NCBI GenBank assembly: GCA_041495205.1
Contig: JBGQCF010000003.1
Location: forward strand, 62,001 to 126,000
Direction: 5' to 3'
Length of the DNA stretch: 64,000 nucleotides
Source: JAHFRG01 sp041495205
GTDB lineage: Bacteria > Pseudomonadota > Gammaproteobacteria > Burkholderiales > JAHFRG01
Below, piece by piece: positions 23,203 through 30,874 of this stretch. The position numbers and the translations under genes were made by a program. The notes beneath the pieces are model-generated. The model was not told where the DNA came from, made no database searches, and was given only the letters and a program-made list of their open reading frames with translations. The number at the start of each line of letters is the position of its first letter. Position 1 is the first letter of the stretch.

Positions 23203-24077
23203 AGCTCGCACTCAAAATAGATGTGCAGACTTTGCGCGGCACCCATCAAGGCGTGCCGCGTCTTGTGGAACTACTGCAAAAGCATAACGCCACAGCCAGT
23301 TTTTTCTTCTGCGTCGGACCTGACCATAGCGGCCGCATGTTGAAACGGCTGTTGCGCGGCAATCTGCTTAAATATTATGGATTGCCGTCGCTGTTTTACG
23401 GCACTTTGCTGCCGGGACCCGACATCGGCAAGCAATGCGGCGATATCATGCGCAAAGCGCGCGCAGCCGGGTTTGAAGTCGGCTTGCAGGCGTATGACGC
23501 TGCGGCATGGTCCAATAAGGCGGCGCAAAGCGAGGCTGGCTGGAGCGAAAAACAAATGCGCCTGGGGCGCGAGCGTTTTGCCGAAATTTTCGGTGATCCC
23601 CCCGCAGCCCACGCAGCGGCGGGTTGGCAGATGAACCTGTACGCCTATCGTTTGACCCAGCGGTTGGGTTTTGCCTATTGCAGCGACACACGCGGCCGCT
23701 GCCCGTTCATTCCCATCTACCGTGGCGAAATCATCGCCTGTCCACAGCTTCCCACCACCCTGCCGACGCTCGATGAAGCGATCAAGAGCGCCGGAGTGGA
23801 GGCGGCCGCGGATTATGTGTTGAATCTCAGCGCCAACCCGCCCGCGACCGGCCATCTTTACACCTTGCGTGCTGAGCTTGAAGGCATGACACTCGCGCCG
23901 CTTTTCGAGCGCCTGCTAAAAGGCTGGCGCGCGCAAGGCTATGAACTGGTGGCAACCCGCGACCTTTATGCCTCGCTGGAAACCAGGAAGCTTCCACGGC
24001 ACGAAGTGGCGTTCGGCAAATTGCCCGGCGCCAGCGAAACGCTTATGCTGCAAACCAAGGAATTCCTCGCCGGGTAA
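23199..24077 (+). CDS. ArnD-like polysaccharide deacetylase family protein with altered metal site
   Basis: A 292-residue protein that follows ArnD (4-deoxy-4-formamido-L-arabinose-phosphoundecaprenol deformylase) along its length: RGTHQGVPRLVELLQKHNATASFFF near the start (seen as RGTxxGVPRL), VGPDHSGR, GPDIGKQ, AAAGWQMN, YCSDTRGRCPF, PTTLPTLDEA and YTLRAELEG. The metal-binding residues of the family are changed: ArnD's I-D-V-D-T is I-D8-V-Q10-T, and its H-A-W-D-H motif is Q97-A-Y-D-A101. So two or three ligands are missing. It is not in an arn cluster but overlaps selU by four bases. It may be a pseudoenzyme or use another mechanism; lipid A modification cannot be assumed. Confidence 0.82.
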   Translation: MKLALKIDVQTLRGTHQGVPRLVELLQKHNATASFFFCVGPDHSGRMLKRLLRGNLLKYYGLPSLFYGTLLPGPDIGKQCGDIMRKARAAGFEVGLQAYDAAAWSNKAAQSEAGWSEKQMRLGRERFAEIFGDPPAAHAAAGWQMNLYAYRLTQRLGFAYCSDTRGRCPFIPIYRGEIIACPQLPTTLPTLDEAIKSAGVEAAADYVLNLSANPPATGHLYTLRAELEGMTLAPLFERLLKGWRAQGYELVATRDLYASLETRKLPRHEVAFGKLPGASETLMLQTKEFLAG

Positions 24078-24144
24078 GCCGTCTGCAGACCCCAGGCCAC
24101 GATTGTCAAGCGCAAAGGGGTGTAATACACTGCGACAAACGATA

Positions 24145-24339
24145 ATGGTAAACACTGCCTTCCTCGACTTTGAAACCCCCTCAACCGGGAACAAGGTTTT
24201 TCGCCTCTCCTTCTCCACAGGCAAAAGTTCTCATCATTTATTTTTCTCCAAGGGGGCTCTGCGGCGCGAGTGGCGCAGTGTGAAAGTGCCCGGTCAAGCA
24301 CAGGAAGTTGTACGTACGAACTTTGAAATAATCATTTAA
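24145..24339 (+). other. Short open frame between the ArnD-like gene and phoH
   Basis: A 64-codon frame from ATG 24145 to TAA 24339 with no good ribosome-binding site. Its first ten residues (VNTAFLDFETP) resemble the start of acetyl-CoA carboxylase AccA (FLDFEQP), after which similarity ceases. The rest (for example KVFRLSFSTGKSSHHLFF) matches nothing I know. It may be a tiny copied accA 5' end, or chance. The rest of the 273-base gap 24078-24350 shows nothing and should contain the phoH promoter. Confidence 0.25.
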
Positions 24340-24350
24340 CGGAAAACAAA

Positions 24351-25775
24351 ATGACCCAGAGAAAACCCGCATCTGTCGTCACCCGCCTGCACACCAAAAC
24401 CAAGCTGTTCGTTCTCGATACCAACGTCCTGATGCACGACCCGACCAGCCTGTTCCGTTTCCAGGAACACGATGTCTACCTGCCGATGGCCACCCTGGAA
24501 GAGCTCGACCACAATAAAAAAGGCATGTCGGAAGTAGCGCGCAACGCACGTCAGGCGAGCCGTTATCTCGACGAAATCGTGAGCGATGCTTACACCAATA
24601 TGGAAGATGGCATTTCCCTTGAAACGCACGGTGGAAAGGATGCAACCGGGCACTTGTTCCTGCAAACCAAGGTGATCAACGGCGACCTTCCCGCCCATCT
24701 TCCCGGCGGATACAGCGACAACCAGATCATCAGCGTGGTAAAGCACTTGCAGGAGACCTATTCGGGGCGACACGTGATTCTCGTCAGCAAAGACATCAAC
24801 ATGCGCATCAAAGCGCGCGCGCTGGGATTTGCCGCCGAGGATTATTTCAACGACAAGGTGCTCGAAGATACCGATTTGCTGTATACCGGGTTCCAGGAAT
24901 TGCCCGAGGATTTCTGGGACAAGCACAGCAATGAAATGGAATCGTGGCAGCAGTCCGGCCATACCTTCTACCGCGTGAGCGGGCCACTCTGCCCCAGTTT
25001 GCTGGTTAACGAGTTTATCTATCAGGAGATCGACAAGCCGTTTAATGCCCGCGTCAAGGAACAGAGCGGCAAGACCGCCGTACTGGAAACGCTCAAGGAT
25101 TACACGCACCAGAAGAATAACGTGTGGGGCATCGCCGCGCGCAACCGCGAACAGAACTTCGCGTTGAATTTGCTGATGAACCCGGATATCGATTTCGTCA
25201 CCCTGCTTGGACAAGCAGGCACGGGAAAAACCCTGCTGACCCTGGCCGCGGGCTTGATGCAAACTCTGGAGCATAAGGTTTATACTGAGATAATCATGAC
25301 GCGGGTCACCGTGCCTGTGGGCGAAGATATCGGTTTCCTTCCGGGTACCGAAGAAGAGAAAATGACCCCGTGGATGGGGGCGTTGGAGGATAACCTGGAC
25401 GTCCTTAACAAAACCGATGACGAAGCGGGGGAATGGGGGCGCGCCGCCACTCGTGATTTGATTCGTTCGCGCATCAAGGTAAAATCACTGAACTTCATGC
25501 GCGGCCGCACCTTTATTAATAAATTTTTGATTATTGACGAAGCCCAGAACCTGACGCCGAAACAGATGAAAACACTGATTACCCGCGCCGGGCCCGGCAC
25601 CAAAGTGGTGTGCGTTGGCAATATCGCGCAAATTGATACGCCTTATCTCACTGAAGGCAGCTCCGGTTTGACTTACGTAGTGGACCGCTTTAAAGGCTGG
25701 TCGCACAGCGGTCATGTCACGCTGCTGCGCGGGGAAAGATCGCGGCTTGCCGATTACGCAGCGGGGGTATTGTGA
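24351..25775 (+). CDS. PhoH2 family: PIN domain fused to PhoH ATPase
   Basis: A 474-residue two-domain protein. Residues about 18-165 are a PIN ribonuclease domain (FVLDTNVLMHDP with Asp23, a conserved Glu in ATLEELD, and VSKDINMRIKARALG). Residues about 250-470 are the PhoH P-loop domain with Walker A GQAGTGKT (287-294) and Walker B FLIIDEAQNLTP. PhoH2 proteins studied in mycobacteria are ATP-dependent RNA helicase/RNases, sometimes in a toxin-antitoxin unit with PhoAT; no such antitoxin is obvious here. The stop overlaps the next start (ATGA), so the two genes are translationally coupled. Confidence 0.92.
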   Translation: MTQRKPASVVTRLHTKTKLFVLDTNVLMHDPTSLFRFQEHDVYLPMATLEELDHNKKGMSEVARNARQASRYLDEIVSDAYTNMEDGISLETHGGKDATGHLFLQTKVINGDLPAHLPGGYSDNQIISVVKHLQETYSGRHVILVSKDINMRIKARALGFAAEDYFNDKVLEDTDLLYTGFQELPEDFWDKHSNEMESWQQSGHTFYRVSGPLCPSLLVNEFIYQEIDKPFNARVKEQSGKTAVLETLKDYTHQKNNVWGIAARNREQNFALNLLMNPDIDFVTLLGQAGTGKTLLTLAAGLMQTLEHKVYTEIIMTRVTVPVGEDIGFLPGTEEEKMTPWMGALEDNLDVLNKTDDEAGEWGRAATRDLIRSRIKVKSLNFMRGRTFINKFLIIDEAQNLTPKQMKTLITRAGPGTKVVCVGNIAQIDTPYLTEGSSGLTYVVDRFKGWSHSGHVTLLRGERSRLADYAAGVL

Positions 25776-26557
25776 TGAAAAACTTTTCCATGAATTTGCG
25801 CCTCGTGCTTTGCAGCGTCGCCTTGTCTCTCACGGCTGCAAATGCCCATGCGGTCATCAGCATCGGCAATCTCACGGTGCAGTCTTTCCGCGACGAAACC
25901 CTTCAAGCTTATGCTGAAATTCGGACCGGCGCCGGCGAGACCATTACTCCGGAGTGCCTCTCGCTCGGCAAGCCCGATACCGAAGCGGAGAACAAGCTGC
26001 CGTATCTGACCGACGCCACCATCTCGCTGGATACGCGCGACGGCAAGCAAACCGTCAGCGTCACCACCGCGCAGCCGCTGAGCGACAACGGTTTCAACCT
26101 GCTCTTGAAAGTCCAGTGCCCGGGTCAACTGCAAGTTTCCCGCGATTTCACCGTACTGCTCGGGACGCGCAGCGGCAATGTTCTGGCCATCCCCATGCAG
26201 CCGGAGCCTGCGCCATCGCCCGCGGGGTCCCCTCTTCCGGGCTCGCTGCCCGAAGGCGGAGGAATCTACTGGTCCATGCGTCCCGGCGACTCACTGGCTG
26301 ATATCGCACAGAAGATTTATCCCAAGGAACCCCTCTATCAAAAGAAAATGGTGCGGGCGATCCTGCTAGCCAACCCGCAGACATTTCCTGACGGCAAGTT
26401 GCAGGAGATCCCCGTCGGCACCGTCATCATCATTCCGGATTTGCGCAGCGTGGCCGCAGTGAAGGTTCCAGGCGAAGCAGGTGCCGATAAGGCGGCGCCA
26501 CGCAAATCGCCGCGCAAAGCCAAACCGCCTGAAGCCAAAAGCGAGCCCCCCGCGTAA
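25775..26557 (+). CDS. FimV N-terminal/LysM-like exported protein
   Basis: A 260-residue protein with a signal peptide (MKNFSMNLRLVLCSVALSL... cut near ANAHA). Residues about 28-140 resemble the FimV N-terminal domain: AVISIGNLTVQSFRDETLQAYAEI is reduced here to IGNLTVQS and LQAYAEI, with VSVTTAQPL and LLKVQCPGQL following. Residues about 165-220 are LysM-like (MRPGDSLADIAQKIYP, AILLANPQTF, GTVIIIPD). The tail is Lys/Pro/Ala-rich. FimV is a polar landmark and peptidoglycan-binding protein; this short version lacks the membrane anchor and cytoplasmic TPR part. ATG 25775 is used; GTG 25772 is an alternative. Confidence 0.78.
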   Translation: MKNFSMNLRLVLCSVALSLTAANAHAVISIGNLTVQSFRDETLQAYAEIRTGAGETITPECLSLGKPDTEAENKLPYLTDATISLDTRDGKQTVSVTTAQPLSDNGFNLLLKVQCPGQLQVSRDFTVLLGTRSGNVLAIPMQPEPAPSPAGSPLPGSLPEGGGIYWSMRPGDSLADIAQKIYPKEPLYQKKMVRAILLANPQTFPDGKLQEIPVGTVIIIPDLRSVAAVKVPGEAGADKAAPRKSPRKAKPPEAKSEPPA

Positions 26558-26658
26558 GCAGCTCAAACGCAGCACGTTAAGGGGGGATCAAATTCTCCTC
26601 AGGCTGTCCTGGCAATTCGCCATTCTCAGATGAAACTGGTGCAGTCAGAAGGAAAGAT

Positions 26659-28041
26659 TTAATAACCGGGGGTGTAATTCTCGAAGCGGGTGAATTCGGG
26701 GAGGAAGGTCAGCTGCACCGTGCCGATCGGGCCGTGGCGCTGCTTGCTGATGATGATTTCCGCCATTCCTTTATCCTTGGTCTCGGGGTTGTAAACCTCA
26801 TCGCGGTAAATAAACAAAATCAAGTCGGCATCCTGCTCAATGGCGCCTGATTCGCGCAAATCGGACATAATGGGCCGACGGTTGGTGCGCTGCTCAAGGC
26901 TGCGGTTGAGCTGGGAGAGAGCCACCACCGGTACATTCAGTTCTTTCGCCAGCGCTTTCAGCGAGCGCGAAATCTGCGAAATTTCGGTGGCGCGGTTCTC
27001 TCCTTCGCTCGCCGCCGACATCAGTTGCAGGTAATCAACCACCAACAGCCCCAAGCCGCCGCACTGGCGGTGCAGTCGCCGCGCCCTGGCCTGCAATTGC
27101 GGCGCGGTGAGCGCCCCGCTCTCATCTATATAAATCGCCGCGTCGTTGAGCTTGCCTACCGCGTGGGTGAGTTTCTGCCAATCGTCGTCCTGCAGCTTTC
27201 CGGTGCGCACCTTGTGCTGATCCAGCCGCCCCACCGAGCCCATCATGCGCATCACCAGCTGCGTGCCCGACATTTCCATGCTGAACACCGCGACCGGCAG
27301 ATGCAGTTCTATACCGACATATTCGGCGATATTGAGCGCGAGCGAAGTTTTGCCCATGCTCGGCCGTCCCGCGACGATTACCAGATCGCCCGGCTGCAAG
27401 CCGGAAGTCTTCTGGTCAAGATCGGTAAACCCGGTCGGAACCCCGGTGATATCGCTCGGGTTGTCGCGGTGGTAGAGCATGTCTATGCGCTCCACCACTT
27501 GCGTGAGCAGCGGCTGGATTTCGGCGAAACCGATTTGCCCGCGCGCTCCCGCTTCGGCGATGTGAAACACCTTGGCTTCCGCATCGTTCAACAGGTCCAC
27601 GGCTTCGCGCCCCAGCGGATTGTAGGCGCTGTCCGCGATTTCAGTGGCGACTGAGGCTAGCTTGCGCAGCACCGAGCGATCGCGCACGATTTCCGCATAA
27701 CGGCGGATGTTGGCCGCAGAAGGCGTGTTCTGGGCGAGCGCACCCAGGTAAGCCAGGCCGCCGGCGTTTTGCAGTTCCGCGCTGTTTTCCAGGGATTCGG
27801 CGACGGTAATCACGTCGGCCGGGTTGTTGTGCTCGATGAGCTTGCAAATATGCCGGTAAATCAGGCGGTGGTCATGCCGGTAAAAATCCGCCTCGACAAT
27901 CACGTCGGCTACTTTATCCCAGGCGCTGTTATCCAAGAGCAGCCCGCCTAGCACCGATTGTTCCGCCTCAATCGAGTGCGGCGGCAGTTTAATGACATCT
28001 ACCTGCTCATCATGGACAACCTGGGAAACCGCCTGAATCAT
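26659..28041 (-). CDS. dnaB: Replicative DNA helicase DnaB
   Basis: A 460-residue hexameric 5'-3' helicase that unwinds DNA at the fork. The N-terminal domain begins near residue 18 (PPHSIEAEQSVLGGLLLDN), the linker near 150-175, and the RecA-like domain carries Walker A GRPSMGKTS near 226, Walker B LLVVDYLQLM near 330, and the SQLNRSLEQR and RESGAIEQDAD motifs. No intein is present. It follows the rpsF-priB-rpsR-rplI operon on the same strand but after a strong terminator, so it has its own AT-rich promoter. Confidence 0.97.
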   Translation of the reverse strand: MIQAVSQVVHDEQVDVIKLPPHSIEAEQSVLGGLLLDNSAWDKVADVIVEADFYRHDHRLIYRHICKLIEHNNPADVITVAESLENSAELQNAGGLAYLGALAQNTPSAANIRRYAEIVRDRSVLRKLASVATEIADSAYNPLGREAVDLLNDAEAKVFHIAEAGARGQIGFAEIQPLLTQVVERIDMLYHRDNPSDITGVPTGFTDLDQKTSGLQPGDLVIVAGRPSMGKTSLALNIAEYVGIELHLPVAVFSMEMSGTQLVMRMMGSVGRLDQHKVRTGKLQDDDWQKLTHAVGKLNDAAIYIDESGALTAPQLQARARRLHRQCGGLGLLVVDYLQLMSAASEGENRATEISQISRSLKALAKELNVPVVALSQLNRSLEQRTNRRPIMSDLRESGAIEQDADLILFIYRDEVYNPETKDKGMAEIIISKQRHGPIGTVQLTFLPEFTRFENYTPGY

Positions 28042-28140
28042 GACTTAATGTAAATAATTATATTAATATTACAACATATTGTATTAAATAGTATTATCAT
28101 ACCATTCAATTGCCGCAATCGCGAGCGAAAACAGCTGCGT
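28042..28140 (-). promoter_or_regulatory. AT-rich promoter region of dnaB
   Basis: About 75 bases of strikingly AT-rich DNA (28042-28110) directly upstream of dnaB, in contrast to its GC-richer flanks. A small inverted repeat TACAA-N4-TTGTA sits at 28070-28083. Since a terminator closes the preceding operon, this segment most likely holds the dnaB promoter. Exact -35/-10 positions are ambiguous because many TATAAT-like words overlap. Confidence 0.5.
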
Positions 28141-28184
28141 TACTTGAATGCATTTTACCATTCGGAGAACGAATGGCCAGAAAT

Positions 28185-28212
28185 AAAAGAGGGCTGTTGC
28201 CAGCCCTCTTTT
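28185..28212. terminator. Strong intrinsic terminator after rplI, bidirectional
   Basis: A perfect 12-bp stem: AAAAGAGGGCTG (28185-28196), loop TTGC, CAGCCCTCTTTT (28201-28212). It has T-runs on both strands. It ends the rpsF-priB-rpsR-rplI transcript 22 bases after the rplI stop. Confidence 0.95.
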
Positions 28213-28233
28213 AATCAAAGCATTAGGAATGTT

Positions 28234-28683
28234 TCAGCTCTCTCCAAGCACCGATACGGTGATGGCCGCTGTCACATCGGCATGCAGCACCACAATAATG
28301 TTATAGTCACCCACCTGCTTCAACGGCCCGTGCGGCATGCGGATCGCGGCTTTCTGAATGGGGAAGCTCTGCGCTTGCAAAGCTTCTGCGATATCTACGT
28401 TGGTCACCGAACCAAAAAGCTTTCCATCCACTCCGGCTTTCTGGGTGATTTGCACCATCAGGCCCTGCATTTTGGCGGCCTGCTCCTGGGCTTCGGCGAG
28501 AACTTCATTCTCGGTTTTTTCGAGTTCCGCTCGCCTCAGTTCGAACTCGGCGATATTGGCCGGTGTCGCGCGTTTGGCTTTGCCCCGGGGGATGAGAAAG
28601 TTGCGCGCAAAGCCCTCTTTCACCTTGACCACGTCGCCGAGCTTTCCGAGATTCACCAATTTTTCCAGCAAAATAACTTGCAT
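28234..28683 (-). CDS. rplI: 50S ribosomal protein L9
   Basis: A 149-residue ribosomal protein binding 23S rRNA near the L1 stalk. The N-terminal domain (MQVILLEKLVNLGKLGD, read here as LLEKLVNLGKLGD, then FARNFLIPRGKA) is joined by a long charged helix (about 41-74) to the C-terminal domain (GKLFGSVTNVDIAEAL). Last gene of the S6-PriB-S18-L9 operon. Confidence 0.97.
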   Translation of the reverse strand: MQVILLEKLVNLGKLGDVVKVKEGFARNFLIPRGKAKRATPANIAEFELRRAELEKTENEVLAEAQEQAAKMQGLMVQITQKAGVDGKLFGSVTNVDIAEALQAQSFPIQKAAIRMPHGPLKQVGDYNIIVVLHADVTAAITVSVLGES

Positions 28684-28694
28684 GGCTCTACTCC

Positions 28695-28982
28695 TCAGTG
28701 CAGATCGGTGTACGGCAACAGCGCCAGGTAGCGGGCGCGCTTGACCGCCGTGCTCAATTGCCTCTGGTAGCGCGACTTGGTGCCGGTGATGCGCGCGGGA
28801 ATAATCTTGCCGCTCTCATTCACGAAATCCTTTAGCAGCTCGACATCCTTGTAGTCCACTTCCTTAATGCCTTCCGCAGTAAAGCGACAGAATTTCCGGC
28901 GCCTGAACAAAGGGCGGTTGCCGCCGTCCTTGCGGTCTTTGCGGTCTTTTTTGTCTTTGCGTTTAAATGTTGGCCTTGGCAT
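28695..28982 (-). CDS. rpsR: 30S ribosomal protein S18
   Basis: A 95-residue ribosomal protein of the 30S platform that pairs with S6. The core is FRRRKFCRFTAEGIKEVDYKD, seen as RRRKFCRF, with LLKDFVNESGKI, RITGT and SRYQRQLSTAVKRARYLALLP. The N-terminus is extended by a Lys/Asp/Arg repeat (KDKKDRKDRKDGG), longer than in E. coli (75 residues). Lies between priB and rplI. Confidence 0.97.
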   Translation of the reverse strand: MPRPTFKRKDKKDRKDRKDGGNRPLFRRRKFCRFTAEGIKEVDYKDVELLKDFVNESGKIIPARITGTKSRYQRQLSTAVKRARYLALLPYTDLH

Positions 28983-28993
28983 ATCAAACCTTT

Positions 28994-29290
28994 CTATTCC
29001 AATTCCACGTTATTCACATGCAACACCAGTTGCGTGCTGTTCTGGCTTTTGCGTGCCAGGAAACCGGTTAACCGCACCGGCGCGCCCACTTTCAATTTCG
29101 CCGCTGATTTCGCGATTTCATCCAGCGCCAGTGCCTGGATTTCGCATTCGACATTGCGCTTTGTCCCGCCGTGCATTTGCCATGAAGCGTGATTCACCCT
29201 GAAATTCAGCACCGCAATACCCGCAGGGGTGTAACGCAGCGGGGTGATTTCCGTAATCTGCCCGCATAACTCGACGCTGTTGCAATCCAC
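28994..29290 (-). CDS. priB: Primosomal replication protein PriB (single-strand DNA-binding OB fold)
   Basis: A 98-residue OB-fold protein for PriA-dependent replication restart. Family segments: LCGQITEITPLRYTPAGIAVLNF (seen as TPLRYTPAG and LNFRVNH), VECEIQALA, and VRLTGFLARKS. The start is GTG at 29290, nine bases after the rpsF stop; no ATG is available. Position between rpsF and rpsR is diagnostic and seen across beta- and gammaproteobacteria. Confidence 0.93.
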   Translation of the reverse strand: MDCNSVELCGQITEITPLRYTPAGIAVLNFRVNHASWQMHGGTKRNVECEIQALALDEIAKSAAKLKVGAPVRLTGFLARKSQNSTQLVLHVNNVELE

Positions 29291-29298
29291 TTGAGCAC

Positions 29299-29700
29299 TT
29301 AATCAGAGGTTCCTACTGCCGGTTCCTCGGCGGCGGGTGCCGCCTTGACTTCGTCTGCGGCCGGCGTGAGCGACCTGCTTTTTTCCTCACGCATCATCGG
29401 CGAAGGGCTGCTCACTGCGGCGTCCATTTTCACGGTCAGGTGGCGCAGCACCGCGTCATTAAATTTGAATGCATGTTCCAACTCGTCCAGCGTCGCCTGG
29501 TCGCACTCAACGTTCATCAGCACGTAATGCGCCTTGTGGATTTTGGCAAGCGGATAAGCGAGCTGTCGGCGGCCCCAGTCTTCGAGACGGTGCATCTTCC
29601 CGCCCTTGGAGGTAACCAGTCCGCGATAGCGCTCGATCATGCCGGGCACCTGCTCGCTCTGGTCAGGATGGACGATAAAAACGATTTCGTAATGCCGCAT
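29299..29700 (-). CDS. rpsF: 30S ribosomal protein S6
   Basis: A 133-residue ribosomal protein binding S18 and 16S rRNA. MRHYEIVFIVHPDQSEQVPGM opens it (here MRHYEIVFIVHPD), followed by EDWGRRQLAYPLAKIHKAHYV and the VLRHLTVKMD strand. ATG 29700 is preferred over the in-frame start at 29706. The C-terminal tail is acidic and Ala/Glu-rich (AAPAAEEPAVGTSD), the feature that RimK glutamylates in E. coli. First gene of its operon; the promoter lies in 29701-29800. Confidence 0.96.
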   Translation of the reverse strand: MRHYEIVFIVHPDQSEQVPGMIERYRGLVTSKGGKMHRLEDWGRRQLAYPLAKIHKAHYVLMNVECDQATLDELEHAFKFNDAVLRHLTVKMDAAVSSPSPMMREEKSRSLTPAADEVKAAPAAEEPAVGTSD

Positions 29701-29976
29701 TAACAAATCCCCTTATGGTCTCAGGAACCATTGCGAAACTGCGGATTTTGCCTTTATTACTTTGTTGCAGCTTGTCTTTGCTGCTCACATACTGATTTTG
29801 TATGCTCCGCTGCTCAGACTGCGCTGCGCCTCGTCTAAAGGCAAACGTCTTGTTTCGCTTCGGTTCCTATTGGCCTTCCGCTATTCGAGACGGTAAGGCA
29901 AGGCAAGGATTGAAAGGCCGCAATTATAAGGTTTCCAGGCAGCGCGGGCAACTGGTATATTATCCCCGACCCATGA

Positions 29977-30132
29977 CGCGATCGGAGACCTTGTGATTTG
30001 ATGTGCGCGCACGCCGAACAACTCGGGGCGAATGCAATCATTGCCGTGCGGTATGACGCGACCGACTTAATGGCGGGCCTGACGGAAGTCCTGTGCTACG
30101 GCACCGCAGTTGTTGTCACAAGCAATAGATAG
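29977..30132 (+). pseudogene. 3' remnant of a YbjQ/UPF0145-family gene
   Basis: A short open frame whose last 43 codons (30001-30132) read MCAHAEQLGANAIIAVRYDA, then LMAGLTEVLCYGTAVVV and a stop. That is the C-terminal half of YbjQ-family proteins, where a helix with ALGANAV is followed by a strand and the GTAV ending. The preceding part, which should carry the conserved N-terminal strands, is missing, and there is a stop in frame at 29974. The other 230 bases between rpsF and here hold no gene. I read it as a decayed gene between the rpsF promoter and rlmB. Confidence 0.72.
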
Positions 30133-30135
30133 CAT

Positions 30136-30870
30136 CTATTTAATGGTTCTCTGTCTTCTCGTTTCAAACAGACATATTCCGCTTGCGACCGATACATTCA
30201 GACTTTCCACGCTGCCTGCCATGGGAATGCGCACCAGCTCGTCGCAAGTTTCGCGGGTGAGCCGCCGCAGGCCTTCTTGTTCAGCGCCCAGCACCCAGGC
30301 AATGGGGCCGTCAAGTTTTGCCGAGAACAAATCCTGCTCCGAATTGCTATCCGTGCCGATAATCCAAATGTTTCGCTCTTTCAGTGCACGTAGCGTCCGG
30401 GCAAGATTGGTGACAACAATATAAGGTACCGTTTCCGCTGCGCCGCAAGCCACTTTAGATACTGTTGGAGTAATCCCGACTGCGCGATCCTTGGGGGCGA
30501 TGACCGCTTGCACACCGCAGGCATCCGCAACGCGCAGGCAAGCGCCAAGGTTGTGCGGGTCTTGAACACCATCCAACACCAGGAGCAATGCCGGTTCGCT
30601 TAAGCTATCCAGCACTTCGTCCAAATCCACACGCTGAGTTTCAGCGGCGGTTTTGGCTGCCACGCCCTGGTGCCGGGCATTTCCAGTCATGCCGTCAAGT
30701 CGCGCATGATCGAGCATGATGACGCGCAAGCCGTGATTCTCGGCAAGCGCAATTAAAGCTTTCATGCGCGGGTCCTGGCGCGCTCCGTCTAAATAGATTT
30801 CTTCCACGCTTTTGGCATTCTGGCGGATGCGCGCGGTGACCGCGTGAAACCCGTAAATCAGGCGGCTCAT
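30136..30870 (-). CDS. rlmB: 23S rRNA (guanosine-2251-2'-O)-methyltransferase RlmB
   Basis: A 244-residue SPOUT methyltransferase modifying G2251 in the 23S P loop. The N-terminal substrate domain starts SRLIYGFHAVTARIRQ; SPOUT motifs are LVLDGVQDPHNLGACLR, WVLGAEQEGLRRL and IPMAGSVESLNVSVASG. ATG 30870 lies four bases after the rnr stop, so the longer frame to 30960 (which overlaps rnr) is rejected. The stop lies four bases from the stop of the YbjQ remnant on the other strand. Confidence 0.96.
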   Translation of the reverse strand: MSRLIYGFHAVTARIRQNAKSVEEIYLDGARQDPRMKALIALAENHGLRVIMLDHARLDGMTGNARHQGVAAKTAAETQRVDLDEVLDSLSEPALLLVLDGVQDPHNLGACLRVADACGVQAVIAPKDRAVGITPTVSKVACGAAETVPYIVVTNLARTLRALKERNIWIIGTDSNSEQDLFSAKLDGPIAWVLGAEQEGLRRLTRETCDELVRIPMAGSVESLNVSVASGICLFETRRQRTIK

Positions 30871-30874
30871 GCTT

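Noticed and set aside
24351..25775. PhoH2 as part of a toxin-antitoxin pair
   Set aside because: The only upstream small frame (24145-24339) has no antitoxin features or coupling, so the mycobacterial PhoAT arrangement is not supported.
28234..28683. Long opposite-strand frames across rplI, dnaB, rnr, hflX, purA and fdhA (some over 200 codons)
   Set aside because: They mirror strong genes in a GC-biased genome, have no family features and no ribosome-binding sites.
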